Source: Chamaelirium japonicum
Taxonomy: Eukaryota > Streptophyta > Magnoliopsida > Liliales > Melanthiaceae
DNA length: 64,000 bases
Reading direction: 5' to 3'
NCBI GenBank assembly: GCA_947650365.1
Contig: OX393555.1
Span: forward strand, 14,277,550-14,341,549
The notes below the pieces were generated by a model. The model was not told where the DNA came from and ran no database searches. It was given only the letters and a program-made list of their open reading frames with translations. Positions 45,179-57,186 of the stretch are shown here, one piece after another. A program made the translations under genes and the position numbers. How positions within the stretch are numbered: the stretch's first letter is position 1; every line of letters begins with the position of its first letter.

Positions 45179-46159
45179 CCCTCCCCCCCAGGAGCTAAGC
45201 TCTAAAAGGAATTAAGGGTTACAGTCTCAGGATCATATGGGTTCCCCAAAGCTGGATGAATGATCTTATTATGTCTATCATGCCGTCCGATGCAAGGACG
45301 GATCTAGGAATCGAACGGGGGGGGGGCAAATATTAGAAAAATCTTTTGGGGGGCGGCGTCTTAAATTTTGCTAAAAATTCATGGAGGGTGAACTTATGTA
45401 ATTTTAAAATAATACTAGCTAGCACTACTATAATAAGGGGTTCTCTTTCAAATCTAGGGGGGCCGGAGCAATCACCCCCACACGCCCCCTCTGGATCCAT
45501 CCCTAGTCCGATGTAAGAGCTATGTTGTGGAAGATGTGGGTGCAAAACCTGGCTAACGCTTAATGGTGGGACCTGCCAACTTTGCCTGGGGCCCATGAAG
45601 ACGCTGATGGGACCTGCCAGTCCTGTCTGGGGCCCACGAAGATGAAGGGGGGACCTGCCAGCCCTACCTGGGGCTCATGAAGATGACGGTGTGACCAGCC
45701 AGCCCTGCCTGGGGCTCACGAAGAAGGTCTGGGGATGGGTAAATCCTCCTCGGATATTTACCAAAGCCCCGGATATTTTCAAAACTCTATAAATAGCGGA
45801 TTAAACCGATAACCTAGATCGGATCTTGATTCGAGATATCAAATTTCATTCCAAAGACTTGAGTTCAAACACACAAAAAAAAAATTATTAAAATATACAG
45901 TTTTTTAACCTAAACCTAGCCCGTCTCGATCTGACATTCTTAATATACACGGGCCGAGTCCGGGCTCATACCCTTGGCCCGGCCCAGCCCGATGAGCCCG
46001 ACGGACCTTTTCGGGCTTAGGATCTCTAGACGCGACTCGGTCCGGCTCGCTTTACACCCCTAAATATAGTATCGGCTAGCCTGGTGAGGAATTTATAACT
46101 TTGGTTTTTCAACTCGAACCATGGTCCAAAGGGATCAAATTTCAGAATGGACCGCTTCA

Positions 46160-46344
46160 ACACTGTCTCCCAGGTGCTCCCAACGGTCAAAAACTCTCTC
46201 TCCCTCTCCAGGTGCTCCCAACGGGCAAAAAAACCTCTCTCTCTCTATCTTCTCTCTCTCTCTCTCTGGATGCTGCCAACGGGCAAAAAATAAAAGGTTT
46301 AACAGTTGGGAGTTGTCCTCAAATATCTGAAGCGCCCATCTGGT

Positions 46345-46375
<31 letters not shown>

Positions 46376-46475
46376 TTAACAAAAACTTGCGTCTCTCTCT
46401 CTCTCGGTCACTCCCCCACCCCCAAAACCCGTAACCCCCCCCCCTGTTTCTTGATTCTTGCCCAAATCACCCCCA
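46160..46475 (+). promoter_or_regulatory. Minisatellite promoter and leader of gene copy A
   Basis: Three boxes of the 'ggtgctcccaacggtcaaaa' type lie at 46175, 46210 and 46268 (the latter two read 'aacgggc'), then 'acagttgggagttgtcctca' and a CT-rich leader running to the ATG at 46476. CCAACGGTCA fits the M-phase-specific activator consensus. The arrangement is the same in B, and D has an expanded version. No clear TATA box is seen. Confidence 0.5.
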
Positions 46476-47147
46476 ATGGCGGAATCAAGGGACACCCATG
46501 TAGTGGAAATCCCTGTCGACGGCGACCACCAGTCGCACGACCTGTTCTCCGACCCCGCCCTCTCCGACGCGATGCAGCACCACCCGCTGACCGAGATCTC
46601 CGAGAGCCCCGGCCACCTCCTCCTCCTCAAGCTCTGGCAGCGGGAGGAGGACCTCCTCGGCCGCCGGATCGGGGCCAGGGAGACCCGGCTCGAGAGCGCC
46701 AAGCGCGAGGCCTTCCAGCTCTGCTGCCTCTTCTTCGCCTTCCACGGCCTCTTCCTCACCCTCCTCTTCGCCGCCTCCGTCGGCCAGTCGGACGACCGGC
46801 GGGCCTGCAAGAACTGGTGGGTCCCCTCCTGCCTCTCCCTTCTCACCTCCCTCGTCTTGGTCTGCTCGGTGCAGGTGAAGATCTGCGGCTACTGGAGGGC
46901 CTCGCGGCAGCTGCAGAGGGAGCGGGGCGAGGGGCGGGCGCTGGCGAGGTGCATGCAAGAGCTGAGGATGAAAGGGGCGAGCTTCGACCTGTCGAAGGAA
47001 CCGCAGACCGCGAAGAGGATGAAGAGCTCGAGCGTCGAGACCAGGTGGCGGCCGCTCCGGTGGTGCTCGCAGAATGTGGTGACCGTCTGCCTCCTTTGCT
47101 TCACCGGGTTGGTCTTCCCGGCTTGCAGGTTCATACTATGCGGCTGA
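46476..47147 (+). CDS. Gene copy A: three-helix membrane protein, unknown function
   Basis: An intact single exon of 223 codons with GC-rich, codon-biased sequence unlike its AT-rich surroundings. It has a hydrophilic acidic N-terminus (1-47), a LLLKLWQREEDLLGRR segment (48-64), predicted helices at about 80-102, 114-136 and 200-222, and a basic loop with MQELRMKGASFDLSKEP (160-176). There is no signal peptide. An in-frame ATG 18 nt upstream would add MPKSPP, but the ATG used here is the one shared by B and D. I recognise it as a conserved plant membrane protein of unknown role, and infer location in an endomembrane or the plasma membrane. It is the only copy in an undisturbed segment, so it is probably the parental or main functional copy. 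Confidence 0.8.
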   Translation: MAESRDTHVVEIPVDGDHQSHDLFSDPALSDAMQHHPLTEISESPGHLLLLKLWQREEDLLGRRIGARETRLESAKREAFQLCCLFFAFHGLFLTLLFAASVGQSDDRRACKNWWVPSCLSLLTSLVLVCSVQVKICGYWRASRQLQRERGEGRALARCMQELRMKGASFDLSKEPQTAKRMKSSSVETRWRPLRWCSQNVVTVCLLCFTGLVFPACRFILCG

Positions 47148-48820
47148 GGCTGAGATGGTCTCGGGCTTCTTGGGTCTGGGGTCCAAGGCCCAATCTTTGG
47201 ACCTCATTCTTGATTCTGGCCGGGGTTACATGTGAGATCAATTGAAGATTATCAGAATTTAGTATGAATACCCTTCTGATTTCTCATTTGGGTTTTTTTC
47301 CACATGAGATCAGATTTTCTTGAGAAGAAAAAGAACCAGCATTGTGTTGGGGGCATATGGCTCCATGAAGAAAAGGAAGAGACCCAAAGGAAGGAGGAGC
47401 TGTGCTCACAACTGGGGCGCCCGGGTAAGCGGCAGCAAGGACCGGCGCCCGGGCGCCGTTCTTGGAAGAAATTATTCCGGGGTACACCCCAGGTGCTCAG
47501 GCGAACTCTGTGGGTGCCGCACGGTTTCGGCTAGCGTTCTTCCACAAAGTCTGTATCTTGTAAGTGATCTTCGACGGAGTGAAGATGGGAGTCAAAGGAG
47601 GGGGGAGGTTTAAAGAGGAGGTGAGTGTTTTGTCTGGGTGTCGGGTGTACTTCTTTCTCTCATTATAGTGAAATCCTCTCGGGCGCTCCGACGATGGTGG
47701 ACGTAGCCCTATTTAGGGTGAACCACCTTAAATCTTGTGTCATTAGTGATTAATTTTTGCAACGTTTCTGTGATTGTTGTTTGGTTGTTCTCGCATGTGA
47801 ATCAATCTTGTTGATTAGCTCTTCAACACTTGATCTTTATAGGACATTTAGAGGATCGATTTTTCATGTTTTCCTTAACTTGATTCTTTTGTGTCATCTG
47901 CTCCTTTCTTTGCTATGATGGGAAAAATCCACTATAAAACATTTACAGGATTGGATCACACCCAACACTGCTTGTGCTCCAATTCTACTGCTGAATTTCT
48001 CTTCGTAATTCAATCTTACTTTCAGTTCTGCCTTGTTGATCTCAAACTCTTCGTAAGGTGCTCTTCCATGCTATGCTAGCTGCCCTTTCCAAAAGGATTT
48101 CTTTTTTACTGTATTTTTCCCCCATAAGGATCAAATTTTCCTTTCATTCTTAAAATCTAAAATATTTTGGAAAAAATACAGGTAATTGGTGTTTGCCCTT
48201 AAAAAGTCTCATTTGATATTAAAGACATCTAAAGTTTAGAGTACAAAAAATTTCACTTCGGTTGAAGTCGGTGACGGTTATGGTAGAGCCGACGAGATGG
48301 ACCCCCACTCACCAGCATGCAAAGTAACCGATTTGGTTGGAGTAGAGACCAAACAATCCAGTTTCTCTATAAAATTGAGGAGGACGTTCAAGATCGGTGC
48401 ACACCAGCGTCGAAGGAGCCGAAGGAAACCATAAGAAGCCACCACCGAGAGAGGATCCACAGAAAAGAGCACGAGCCCGGGGACAATGTATCCCCTCGGG
48501 TGCCATGGGAGCGGTGCCAATCGTTGTGTCAGGAAGGTGCAGGCGTAGCACCTCCCTCAGGGGGTGCAATGGAGGCCGGTGTGGACGACCCACGGAGCAC
48601 GAGGCTGGAGGATCCAACTACGGAGTGGAACGGACTAGTCGGGAGCCCAGGCGAACATGCTGGGCATTTCGCTCGAGCGAATCAAGGTTGGGCACAAGAG
48701 CCTCGGGGCAACACGCGCAGGTGGCACCCTAGGCGAAATACAAGGCATGCCTGGGCACCCCTTTGGTCAGCAGTGAGCCCAAGAGTGGTGACAGAGGCTC
48801 CTCTCCACCAAGGTAGGGCT
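47148..48820 (+). other. 3' flank of gene A; no further gene
   Basis: It contains the 3' UTR-like flank shared by A, B and C (47148-47540), LTR-like sequence (47550-47780) and GC-rich sequence (48330-48800) that repeats 43580-43990. Open frames here are also open in C only in part and look non-coding. Confidence 0.45.
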
Positions 48821-48987
48821 GGGACTTGGTCCGGACGAACCCGAGCAACCCGATCAAATTCTGAATTTGGACAATCACGGGCAACAATAATTGAGAATTT
48901 GGACGGGCATGGGCAAATTTTTTTTACCCGAATTTGAATTTGGGCGAACATGATCACCCATATGACCAACCCGAGCAACTAGAAGAA

Positions 48988-49143
<156 letters not shown>

Positions 49144-49149
49144 GGTTTT

Positions 49150-50787
49150 GTGGGGGGTATAAACATTTAATGCAGTCGAGAGACAAACCTAAGAGACAAA
49201 CACAGCCGTTCATTGCTGTTAGGGCGAGTGCTATTCACTTGGAAGAGATGGATTAGCGGCTGTGATTGATCCGATCAGCTCTCCAAAAATGGAAGATGAT
49301 CAATACCCGTCCGGATCCATAAGAGTAGGGTTAAAAATGGAAGGTGATCAAGGCAATCAAATGGCTTGACAGAAGGGCGGTGGACGATCCGGCAGTGGCG
49401 ATCAAATAATAGGCATGCGGGATTTGGGGATTTGGGGGGCGATGAAAGGAAGAGGGGGAGAGCGGGGGCCATCTCTCTCGCGTGCCTCTTTCTGTCTCTC
49501 TCAGTGCGACCCCCTCTCTCTCTCTCTTCGATCTCTCTTCCATCTCTATCGGCTGAACCCCCTCCCCCACTCTGAACACCCGTGCAGCCCTCCCACCCAC
49601 GGTCCTCGGCCGCGTGCAGCCCTCCCACCCACGGATCAAGGGCAGGGAGTCCGGGGTCGACGGCGTCAACTCAACTCCGAGCGGCTCCGGCATCGATGCT
49701 CCCGGATCGTGGCCGGTGATGAAGGCGAGGCCTCTTCAGGAGGCCTCCTCCAGCTGTACTCACGAAACCCATACGGTATTTCCTGCGATCGGCCAGGTGA
49801 TCCGCCCTAATTCCTTCTCCCCCTCTTTCTCTCTGTGCGAACCGCCCCCCTCTCTCTGTGAATCGCACGCCTCCCTCCAGATCTCTGGCTGACAGGATGC
49901 TCCGATTGCACTCCCGGTCCCCTGATTGGCAGGCACCTCCAGTTTATGAATCGCATGCGTCCCTGTTTGCTGCCCCCTAATCGCGATGAGCAGATCCGGT
50001 GCAGATCTGATCACAGGGGAGACGTGCACAGGCGATTTCAGCCGCGGATCTGGTCGGGAGGGGAGGGGTTTGATCGGCTCGATAAGACGGTGGATCAGCA
50101 AAAAAGGGGAGGGGTTTGATCGGCTCCGCCTCCCCTCTTCTTCTCTGGTGGATCATCAAAAAGGGGAGGGGCAGATCTCCTCCGGTGGATCTCTCCGCCA
50201 GTGAACAGGTTTCTCAGTTTTTTAGAGGTGAGTGAGCAGTTCAATCTCAGTTTTTTTTTTATTGCAGTTCTCGCTCGATCTAGATCTCGATCTCTCTCAA
50301 TCTCAGTTTTTTTTTTTTTTGATTGCAGATCTCTCTCAATCTCGGTAAGACGGTGGCCGGCGCGACACGAAGGAGAGGAACAACGACCAGGCGAAAGGAG
50401 GAGGGGGCTGATCGACTCCCCTCCCCCTTTATTTTCCAATGGAAGGGCAGCGACGGGGAGGGGGCTGATCCGACCAGATCCAGATCTGATCTCATCGACC
50501 TACTGCACCTCCGATCTTGCCCACCGACTCGCCGATCCAGATCCGATCTCGCCGATCCAGATTCGATCTTGCTGACCGTCTGCTGATCCGACCCCAACTG
50601 CCTCTTCGCCCTCTGCCTCCCCATCTAACCGATCACAACCCCATCCTCTCTCGATCGACCCCGACCACCGAACGTCGGCCTGCCGCCGACAATCTCTCGG
50701 TCAGATCTGATGGACGATTCCATCGGCAAACAAAACCAATCCCCCTCTCCTCCTCCGGCGAGATAATCACAGTGAGTATCAACGGTA
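49150..50787 (+). other. GC-rich stretch, possible captured 5' gene region, no gene assigned
   Basis: High-GC, CT-rich sequence with many GATC-containing motifs (for example repeated 'gatccagatccgatctcgcc' near 50535-50570, and two 'ggggaggggtttgatcggctc' repeats near 50060 and 50110). It resembles a 5' UTR/promoter region or the interior of a Pack-MULE, but no conserved protein is seen in any frame. Confidence 0.35.
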
Positions 50788-51092
50788 TGCCTAGATTCTT
50801 ACATTAATTTTTTAAAAAAACTTTCCCCCTTCAGATCATAAGTATCGATCTCTCTCTCTCTGTTTGAATCTGTGTGTGTGTGTGTGTTTGTTTCCCCCGA
50901 AGGGTTTAGGTATTGATTCCTCTTGCTTTGCATTTCATCAGGAAGATAGAGAGGTCATCCCCGGAGAATCACTGGATAAGGGGACAGGTTTTCTTACCTT
51001 TGATTTTGTCTCTTTTTTTTTTTTCATGTACAGAGATGGTTGGTGGTGTTAAGAGCTTTTTTTTTTTTTTTCGATAGAGATAGATGAAATAA

Positions 51093-51147
<55 letters not shown>

Positions 51148-51156
51148 TTTCCTTTA
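50788..51156 (+). repeat. 369-bp tandem duplication, unit 1
   Basis: The unit runs from 'tgcctagattcttacattaa' to a GA run and is followed at once by unit 2. It contains CT, GT and GA microsatellite blocks, 'cccccgaagggtttagg' and a 62-codon open frame identical in both units. Confidence 0.85.
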
Positions 51157-51457
51157 TGCCTAGATTCTTACATTAATTTTTTAAAAAAACTTTCCCCCTT
51201 CAGATCATAAGTATCGATCTCTCTCTCTCTGTTTGAATCTGTGTGTGTGTGTGTGTTTGTTTCCCCCGAAGGGTTTAGGTATTGATTCCTCTTGCTTTGC
51301 ATTTCATCAGGAAGATAGAGAGGTCATCCCCGGAGAATCACTGGATAAGGGGACAGGTTTTCTTACCTTTGATTTTGTCTCTTTTTTTTTTTTCATGTAC
51401 AGAGATGGTTGGTGGTGTTAAGAGCTTTTTTTTTTTCTATAGAGATAGATGAAATAA

Positions 51458-51488
<31 letters not shown>

Positions 51489-51526
51489 TTTCCTTTAGTA
51501 TCTGATTTTATGTATCCTATGGTTTT
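51157..51526 (+). repeat. 369-bp tandem duplication, unit 2
   Basis: Almost identical to unit 1, with only homopolymer and GA-run length differences seen. This indicates a very recent duplication. Confidence 0.85.
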
Positions 51527-51815
51527 ATGTATAGTTTGTAACACAGAGATCAAGTAAAGATGGATATGCCTTTCAAGTTCCTTCATTGCATTTTTCTTTA
51601 ACTGTTATCAGTGATATGTTTAATTTATTTTCTATTTTTTTATCACAATATGAGTTTACAATGATGGGTGTACAATGAAACACTGATGAGAAAAATATTT
51701 TGATGGGATTATCTTACTCCCAAACGCCTATATGTAGGGATATGATAGCAAATAGGTAAAGCATTTGTCATTGAGTTATCGATTATGATATGTTGGGTTG
51801 TAGGGATATATGATT

Positions 51816-51816
<1 letters not shown>

Positions 51817-51898
<82 letters not shown>
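51817..51898. repeat. Compound (CT)n(CA)n microsatellite
   Basis: About 42 bp of CT followed directly by about 38 bp of CA repeat. Confidence 0.95.
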
Positions 51899-51901
<3 letters not shown>

Positions 51902-52673
51902 GGGCAGTCGGTCAGAGGAGGGGCACAACCGATGTGGGCGGGGTGGCTGTGCCGATTGGCACCCCCGCCAAAAGTGTTTTCTTGGTAAAGGCAGTCGCTG
52001 CAGTGTCAAAGACAAGGTATTACTAATGGTGTATGTGTTCTGAACACACGGATTGACAGTCATTGGTTGTCATGGGTGCCTATGCTTGCATGGATTGGCT
52101 TTAGGATAGCAATCTTAAAAATCTTTTGTGACGAATGGGATTGGCCGCTGAATTTGAAAGCTTTTGCGGCGGTTTGGGGTCGAGGTAGCGGCGGAGGTGC
52201 GTGTTATCGCTGAAGGAGGGTTAGAGTCGATGTGGCAAAGGCGACCGTCCGAGTATCAAGTGATCGACTGCTTTCCTTTGTGATTTATGCTATTTTTTGA
52301 CGGCCGTTTTAACCTGATTTCATTACCATTTTTTTTAACCATAATGACGTGTCGCAATTACAGACCGTTGCACCCAACCCCGATCATGAATCACGCAGCC
52401 TCTACAATGCAGCCAGAGGGACGCTATGATTGGAAGCCATGTCATTCTGGTTGAACATTTGAATTGAATACCATTGTTGTGAATGGGAAGATGAATAGGG
52501 GGAAAAATTTTAGCAAATCCTGCGTATGCTACAACCGTTGCCCAGAGCCTATCAACGTGCTCTAAGTGCTAGGGGCGGGCCAACTATGCAAGTCCCAAAG
52601 CAGCGGCCACTTATGGTTGGCTCTTTTTCCTACAAAGATGTGTGCCTCTTGAGAGCATTCTTACAATCTTACG
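51899..52673. other. Intergenic, nothing recognised
   Basis: Mixed sequence. The phrase 'agcaaatcctgcgta' occurs at 52513 and again at 52938, on both sides of the next element. Confidence 0.35.
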
Positions 52674-52843
52674 GAGTTCAAATCTCTTCCAGTTGGTCGG
52701 CCCCAGTCGGTGGGACTGCATGCATCACAGCCACATGATGACAATCGGCCCAAAAGTGAATCGTACTCCAGCCGACTATGTGCTGCGGTGATGCGCGCCA
52801 GGCTCACCAACCTGAGCCGACCAACTGAAGGAGATTCGAACTC
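52674..52843. mobile_element. Small inverted-repeat (MITE-like) element
   Basis: The left end GAGTTCAAATCTCTTCCAGT followed by TGGTCGGC mirrors the right end 'gccgaccaactgaaggagat' followed by 'tcgaactc'. It is about 170 bp and noncoding, and is similar in build to 5135-5284. Confidence 0.6.
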
Positions 52844-53104
52844 ATTTTTGCTGCCCGATTGCTTTGCTGCACTTTGTTATAACCCAATCGTCACATCGTC
52901 CAAAAAAAAGGGGATTTCCTCCTTCGGGAGAAAAATTTCAGCAAATCCTGCGTACCATACAACTGCGATTCAAGAGACATTTAATTGGTAGTGAGCACTT
53001 CTTCTGAATGTGAGGGTCGTCGACGAATTATACTGTTTTCGCCAAGTGTGAGCTTTCCAACCGAATTGGAGTGCCCCAACCAATTATGGCCGTTGCCGAA
53101 TAAA

Positions 53105-53325
53105 TTTTATCACCCCATTCGAGTGCCGACTGACACGAGTATTATCACCGCTCACAAAATATTGTCACCATCCTCAAAATATTATCACCGCCCACGAAAT
53201 ATTGTTATCACCCTCTAAATATTGTTATCTCTTTCGAAATATTGTCGCCGCTCTCGAAATATTTTATTGCCACCTTTGAAATATTGGCACTTTCTCAAAA
53301 TATTGTCCCTGCACTCGAAATCTTT
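53105..53325 (+). repeat. Degenerate short tandem repeat (about 18-24 bp unit)
   Basis: About nine units of the type 'cgaaatattgtcaccgcyct' with drifting sequence. Noncoding. Confidence 0.65.
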
Positions 53326-53377
53326 TGCGTGCCGACAGGCACGGGCATTACTAGTATATATATATATATAGAGAGAT

Positions 53378-54416
<1,039 letters not shown>

Positions 54417-55308
54417 CGGTATCGGCTGACCCAGCAGAAGAATGACCCAACAATGACATCATTTGTCAGCCATTCGATTGGGGTGATCGGAGGGCTGCTG
54501 GTTACTCGGGTACGGATCGGTTCAAACGAAATATAAATCCCGTGATCTCTCTTCTCTCGTCTCTCTCTCGAGGCTTTTCTCTTTCTCCCTCTCTCTCTTC
54601 TCTCTCGGCTCGATCTCTCTCGCCTCAACGGAGCTGCCGCTCGCGATCCTGCGAACAGCCACCCCGTCGTCTCTCTCGCTCACCTCAACGGAGCAGCCGC
54701 CCGTGGAGCTGTTGCCCACCGATTCAACCCTATCGCGTAGCCGCCCGTGAGCAGCCCTCCGATCCGAGGGCTGCTGCGATCCAGCGACCAGCCCTCTGAT
54801 CACCGCCGATTCAGCCCCGTCCTCCTTCTCCGCTACGGCGCAGCAACCCCATCATCCTCTACGGCGCAGTCGCCTGCGACCAGCCCTCCGATCCAGCCCC
54901 GTCCTCCTCTACGGCACAACCGGCCAAAGACCTGCGATCAACCAGCTCTTCGATCAGCCCTGAACCACCCCTGTCGTCCTCTACGGTGCAGCCGCCCGCA
55001 ATCCGGCGACCAGCCCTCTGATTCAGCCCCGTCCTCTTTCTCCTCTACGTACGGAGCAGCCGGTACGTCTCTCTCTCTATCTCTCTCCTTAATCCGTCCT
55101 CCTCCTCTACGGCACAGCCATCCACGACCCGAAGCAGTTGCTGGGTGTGGGCTTGGGTAGCAGGGTTTTAATTCTTGCTTTTTCCTTTTTTTGCAATTGG
55201 TTTTGCTTGATTTTTGTCTTGGTTATTTAACATACTTTATTTGTTATCCTTCACGATGGGAGTCGAGAAACGTAAACTGTTATGCTATTTGGACAATCTC
55301 CATCGACA

Positions 55309-55432
55309 AACTAAAGGACAAACCATACCCAAGAAGCGGTGGCGAGGCCTAGGGGCTAGTGCATCGGCATTCATACCAAGCTTTGACCCCTAGGACCCCC
55401 CACCACTTCTTGGGTCTGGTTTGTCCTTTAGA
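55309..55432. other. Hairpin-forming inverted repeat (small-RNA-precursor-like)
   Basis: The left arm 'ctaaaggacaaaccataccc' continuing 'aagaagcggtgg' pairs with the right arm 'ccaccacttcttgggtctgg' continuing 'tttgtcctttag'. The stem is about 45 bp with a few mismatches and the loop about 30 nt. It lies inside the MULE. It may be a nested MITE or a hairpin RNA source. Confidence 0.5.
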
Positions 55433-55831
55433 TTGTCGAATATCATTACTCGAGTCAAAAAAGGTCTACCTAGCTAGTCTTTGAATTAGATTGGTAATAG
55501 TAGACATTGTGCTTGTGTGAAGAATTTGGATACAGTTGGCGATCCCAACGTTGTGCTTGTGTGAAGCATTAGAATTTGGATTCAATTTTCTCCGAGTTTT
55601 TCATTTTAGATTGGATCCATGTGATACTTTACAAGTAGAGGGTCTAACGATGATAATAAATGTTGATTATGGGAGTGAGGAAAATGAAACCATGACTTCT
55701 CTCATCATTCGAATTTGGATTTGCTTGAAAAATATTGAATTTGAATTTTTAGCTATGTTTATTTATCATTTTTTATGTAGGATAAACATTATTATTAATA
55801 CATTGGCAATTAGACAATTATCTTTTCAATT

Positions 55832-56707
55832 ATGGAAAGAGTCGAGGGTGATGATATTGGCATACCAATGGTCGGGATGCAATTTGCAACGCATGAGGAA
55901 GCAAGAAGTTATTATGAAGAATACGGTAGAAAAAAAGGATTTGCTATTCGTATTCGGTCATCAGTGAAAACTAGACGAACTTCAAATAAAATCACAGGGT
56001 ACAGATTTGTATGCTCCCGGGAAGGGTTACATAAGCCGAAAGCTTCCAAAGAGCCACCAAATAAATGTAGAAGTACATCGACAACAAGAGGGGGATGCGA
56101 TGCTCGTATGTGGATTATAAAAGACCTAAAAAGCAATAATTGGAGTGTGACAATGTTTTCTGAAGAGCACAATCACAACCTTGTATCTCCACGGAAGAGG
56201 GTTCATTTGAAATACAACAGAACAATGCCTGACGCCGCAAAATCATTGGTGGATATTTTTAACAGAGAAAACCTTCAAGTAAATAAGGTTGCATCGGTTC
56301 TCTCAGGCGATGTCTTGGGGTTTAATTATAGAAATTGCTGGAACTACCTGAGATCGGTGAGACACAGAAATCTGGGTATGGGAGATGCTCAATCGGTATT
56401 AGATTACTTTTAAAAAAGGCAGGTAGAGAACCCACAGTTCTTTTATGCAATACAGTGTGACCAAGACGGAAGAGCTGTTAATTTTTTTTGGGTTGATGCA
56501 ACCTCACGCATGTCGTACCAGAACTTTGGTGATGTTGTCACATTCGATACTACATATCGGACAAACAAGTATGACATGCCGTTTGCATCATTTACTGGTG
56601 TAAACCATCACTTTCAAACAATACAGTTTGGATGTGCGCTCTTGCAGGATGAAACAGAGATATCTTTTGTATGGTTGTTTCAGACATGGTTACAGGCTAT
56701 GGGCTGA
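55832..56707 (+). pseudogene. FAR1/FHY3-type MULE transposase, frameshifted and truncated
   Basis: The first frame (55832-56413) has the FAR1 DNA-binding domain: GMQFATHEEARSYYEEYGRK, KITGYRFVCSREG, CDARMWIIK and NNWSVTMFSEEHNHNLVSP, carrying the C...C...H.H zinc residues. It stops at TTTTAA (56411) because of one extra T in a T/A run. The next frame continues ENPQFFYAIQCDQDGR, NFFWVDATSRMSYQNFGDV and VTFDTTYRTNKYDMPFASF (first part of the MULE DDE domain, including VDA and FDTTY). Coding similarity ends at WLQAMG, followed by a TGA within a small inverted repeat (56698-56767). The catalytic Glu region and the SWIM domain are absent. Domesticated members regulate light signalling, but context here says transposase. 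Confidence 0.85.
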
Positions 56708-56767
56708 TTTTTTGTGAGGATAATCAACATACCATAGACAACATCCCTACAAAAAATCAGCCCATTC
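56698..56767. repeat. Small inverted repeat truncating the transposase
   Basis: ATGGGCTGATTTTTTGT and its inverse ACAAAAAATCAGCCCAT flank about 35 bp. The transposase frame ends at its left arm, so it marks a deletion or insertion junction. Confidence 0.7.
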
Positions 56768-56839
56768 TATAACCTCTAAGTGCCTCAAAGGGTGCTGGGT
56801 TATTAATGGGTCAAAATTTGTTGGGTCATCCGATCCTGA

Positions 56840-57186
<347 letters not shown>

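Larger units (their letters stand above)
44790..48820 (+). repeat. Block A: segmental duplication with intact gene
   Basis: About 4.0 kb colinear with block C. It holds the intact gene copy A and the pre-insertion sites of the solo LTR (near 47540) and the Copia element (near 47640). Its part 45560-47393 is also present inverted as block B. The right part (47640-48260), with 'gggtgaaccaccttaaa' and 'cttgtgtcatt', looks like U5 of an old Copia-type LTR. Confidence 0.8.

Noticed and set aside
46485..46958. 157-codon antisense frame over gene A (and 30859-31332 over gene B)
   Set aside because: It is a GC-rich shadow of the real gene; its Glu/Ala-rich product mirrors the sense codons and has no family features.
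46451..47245. 264-codon forward frame overlapping gene A in another frame
   Set aside because: Pro/Arg-rich read-through of a GC-rich gene. The 223-codon frame is the one conserved in copies A and B and shows membrane helices.
50864..51421. Two identical 62-codon frames in the 369-bp duplication as paired small genes
   Set aside because: The product begins with translated GT repeats and ends in T-run Phe; identity is explained by the DNA duplication.
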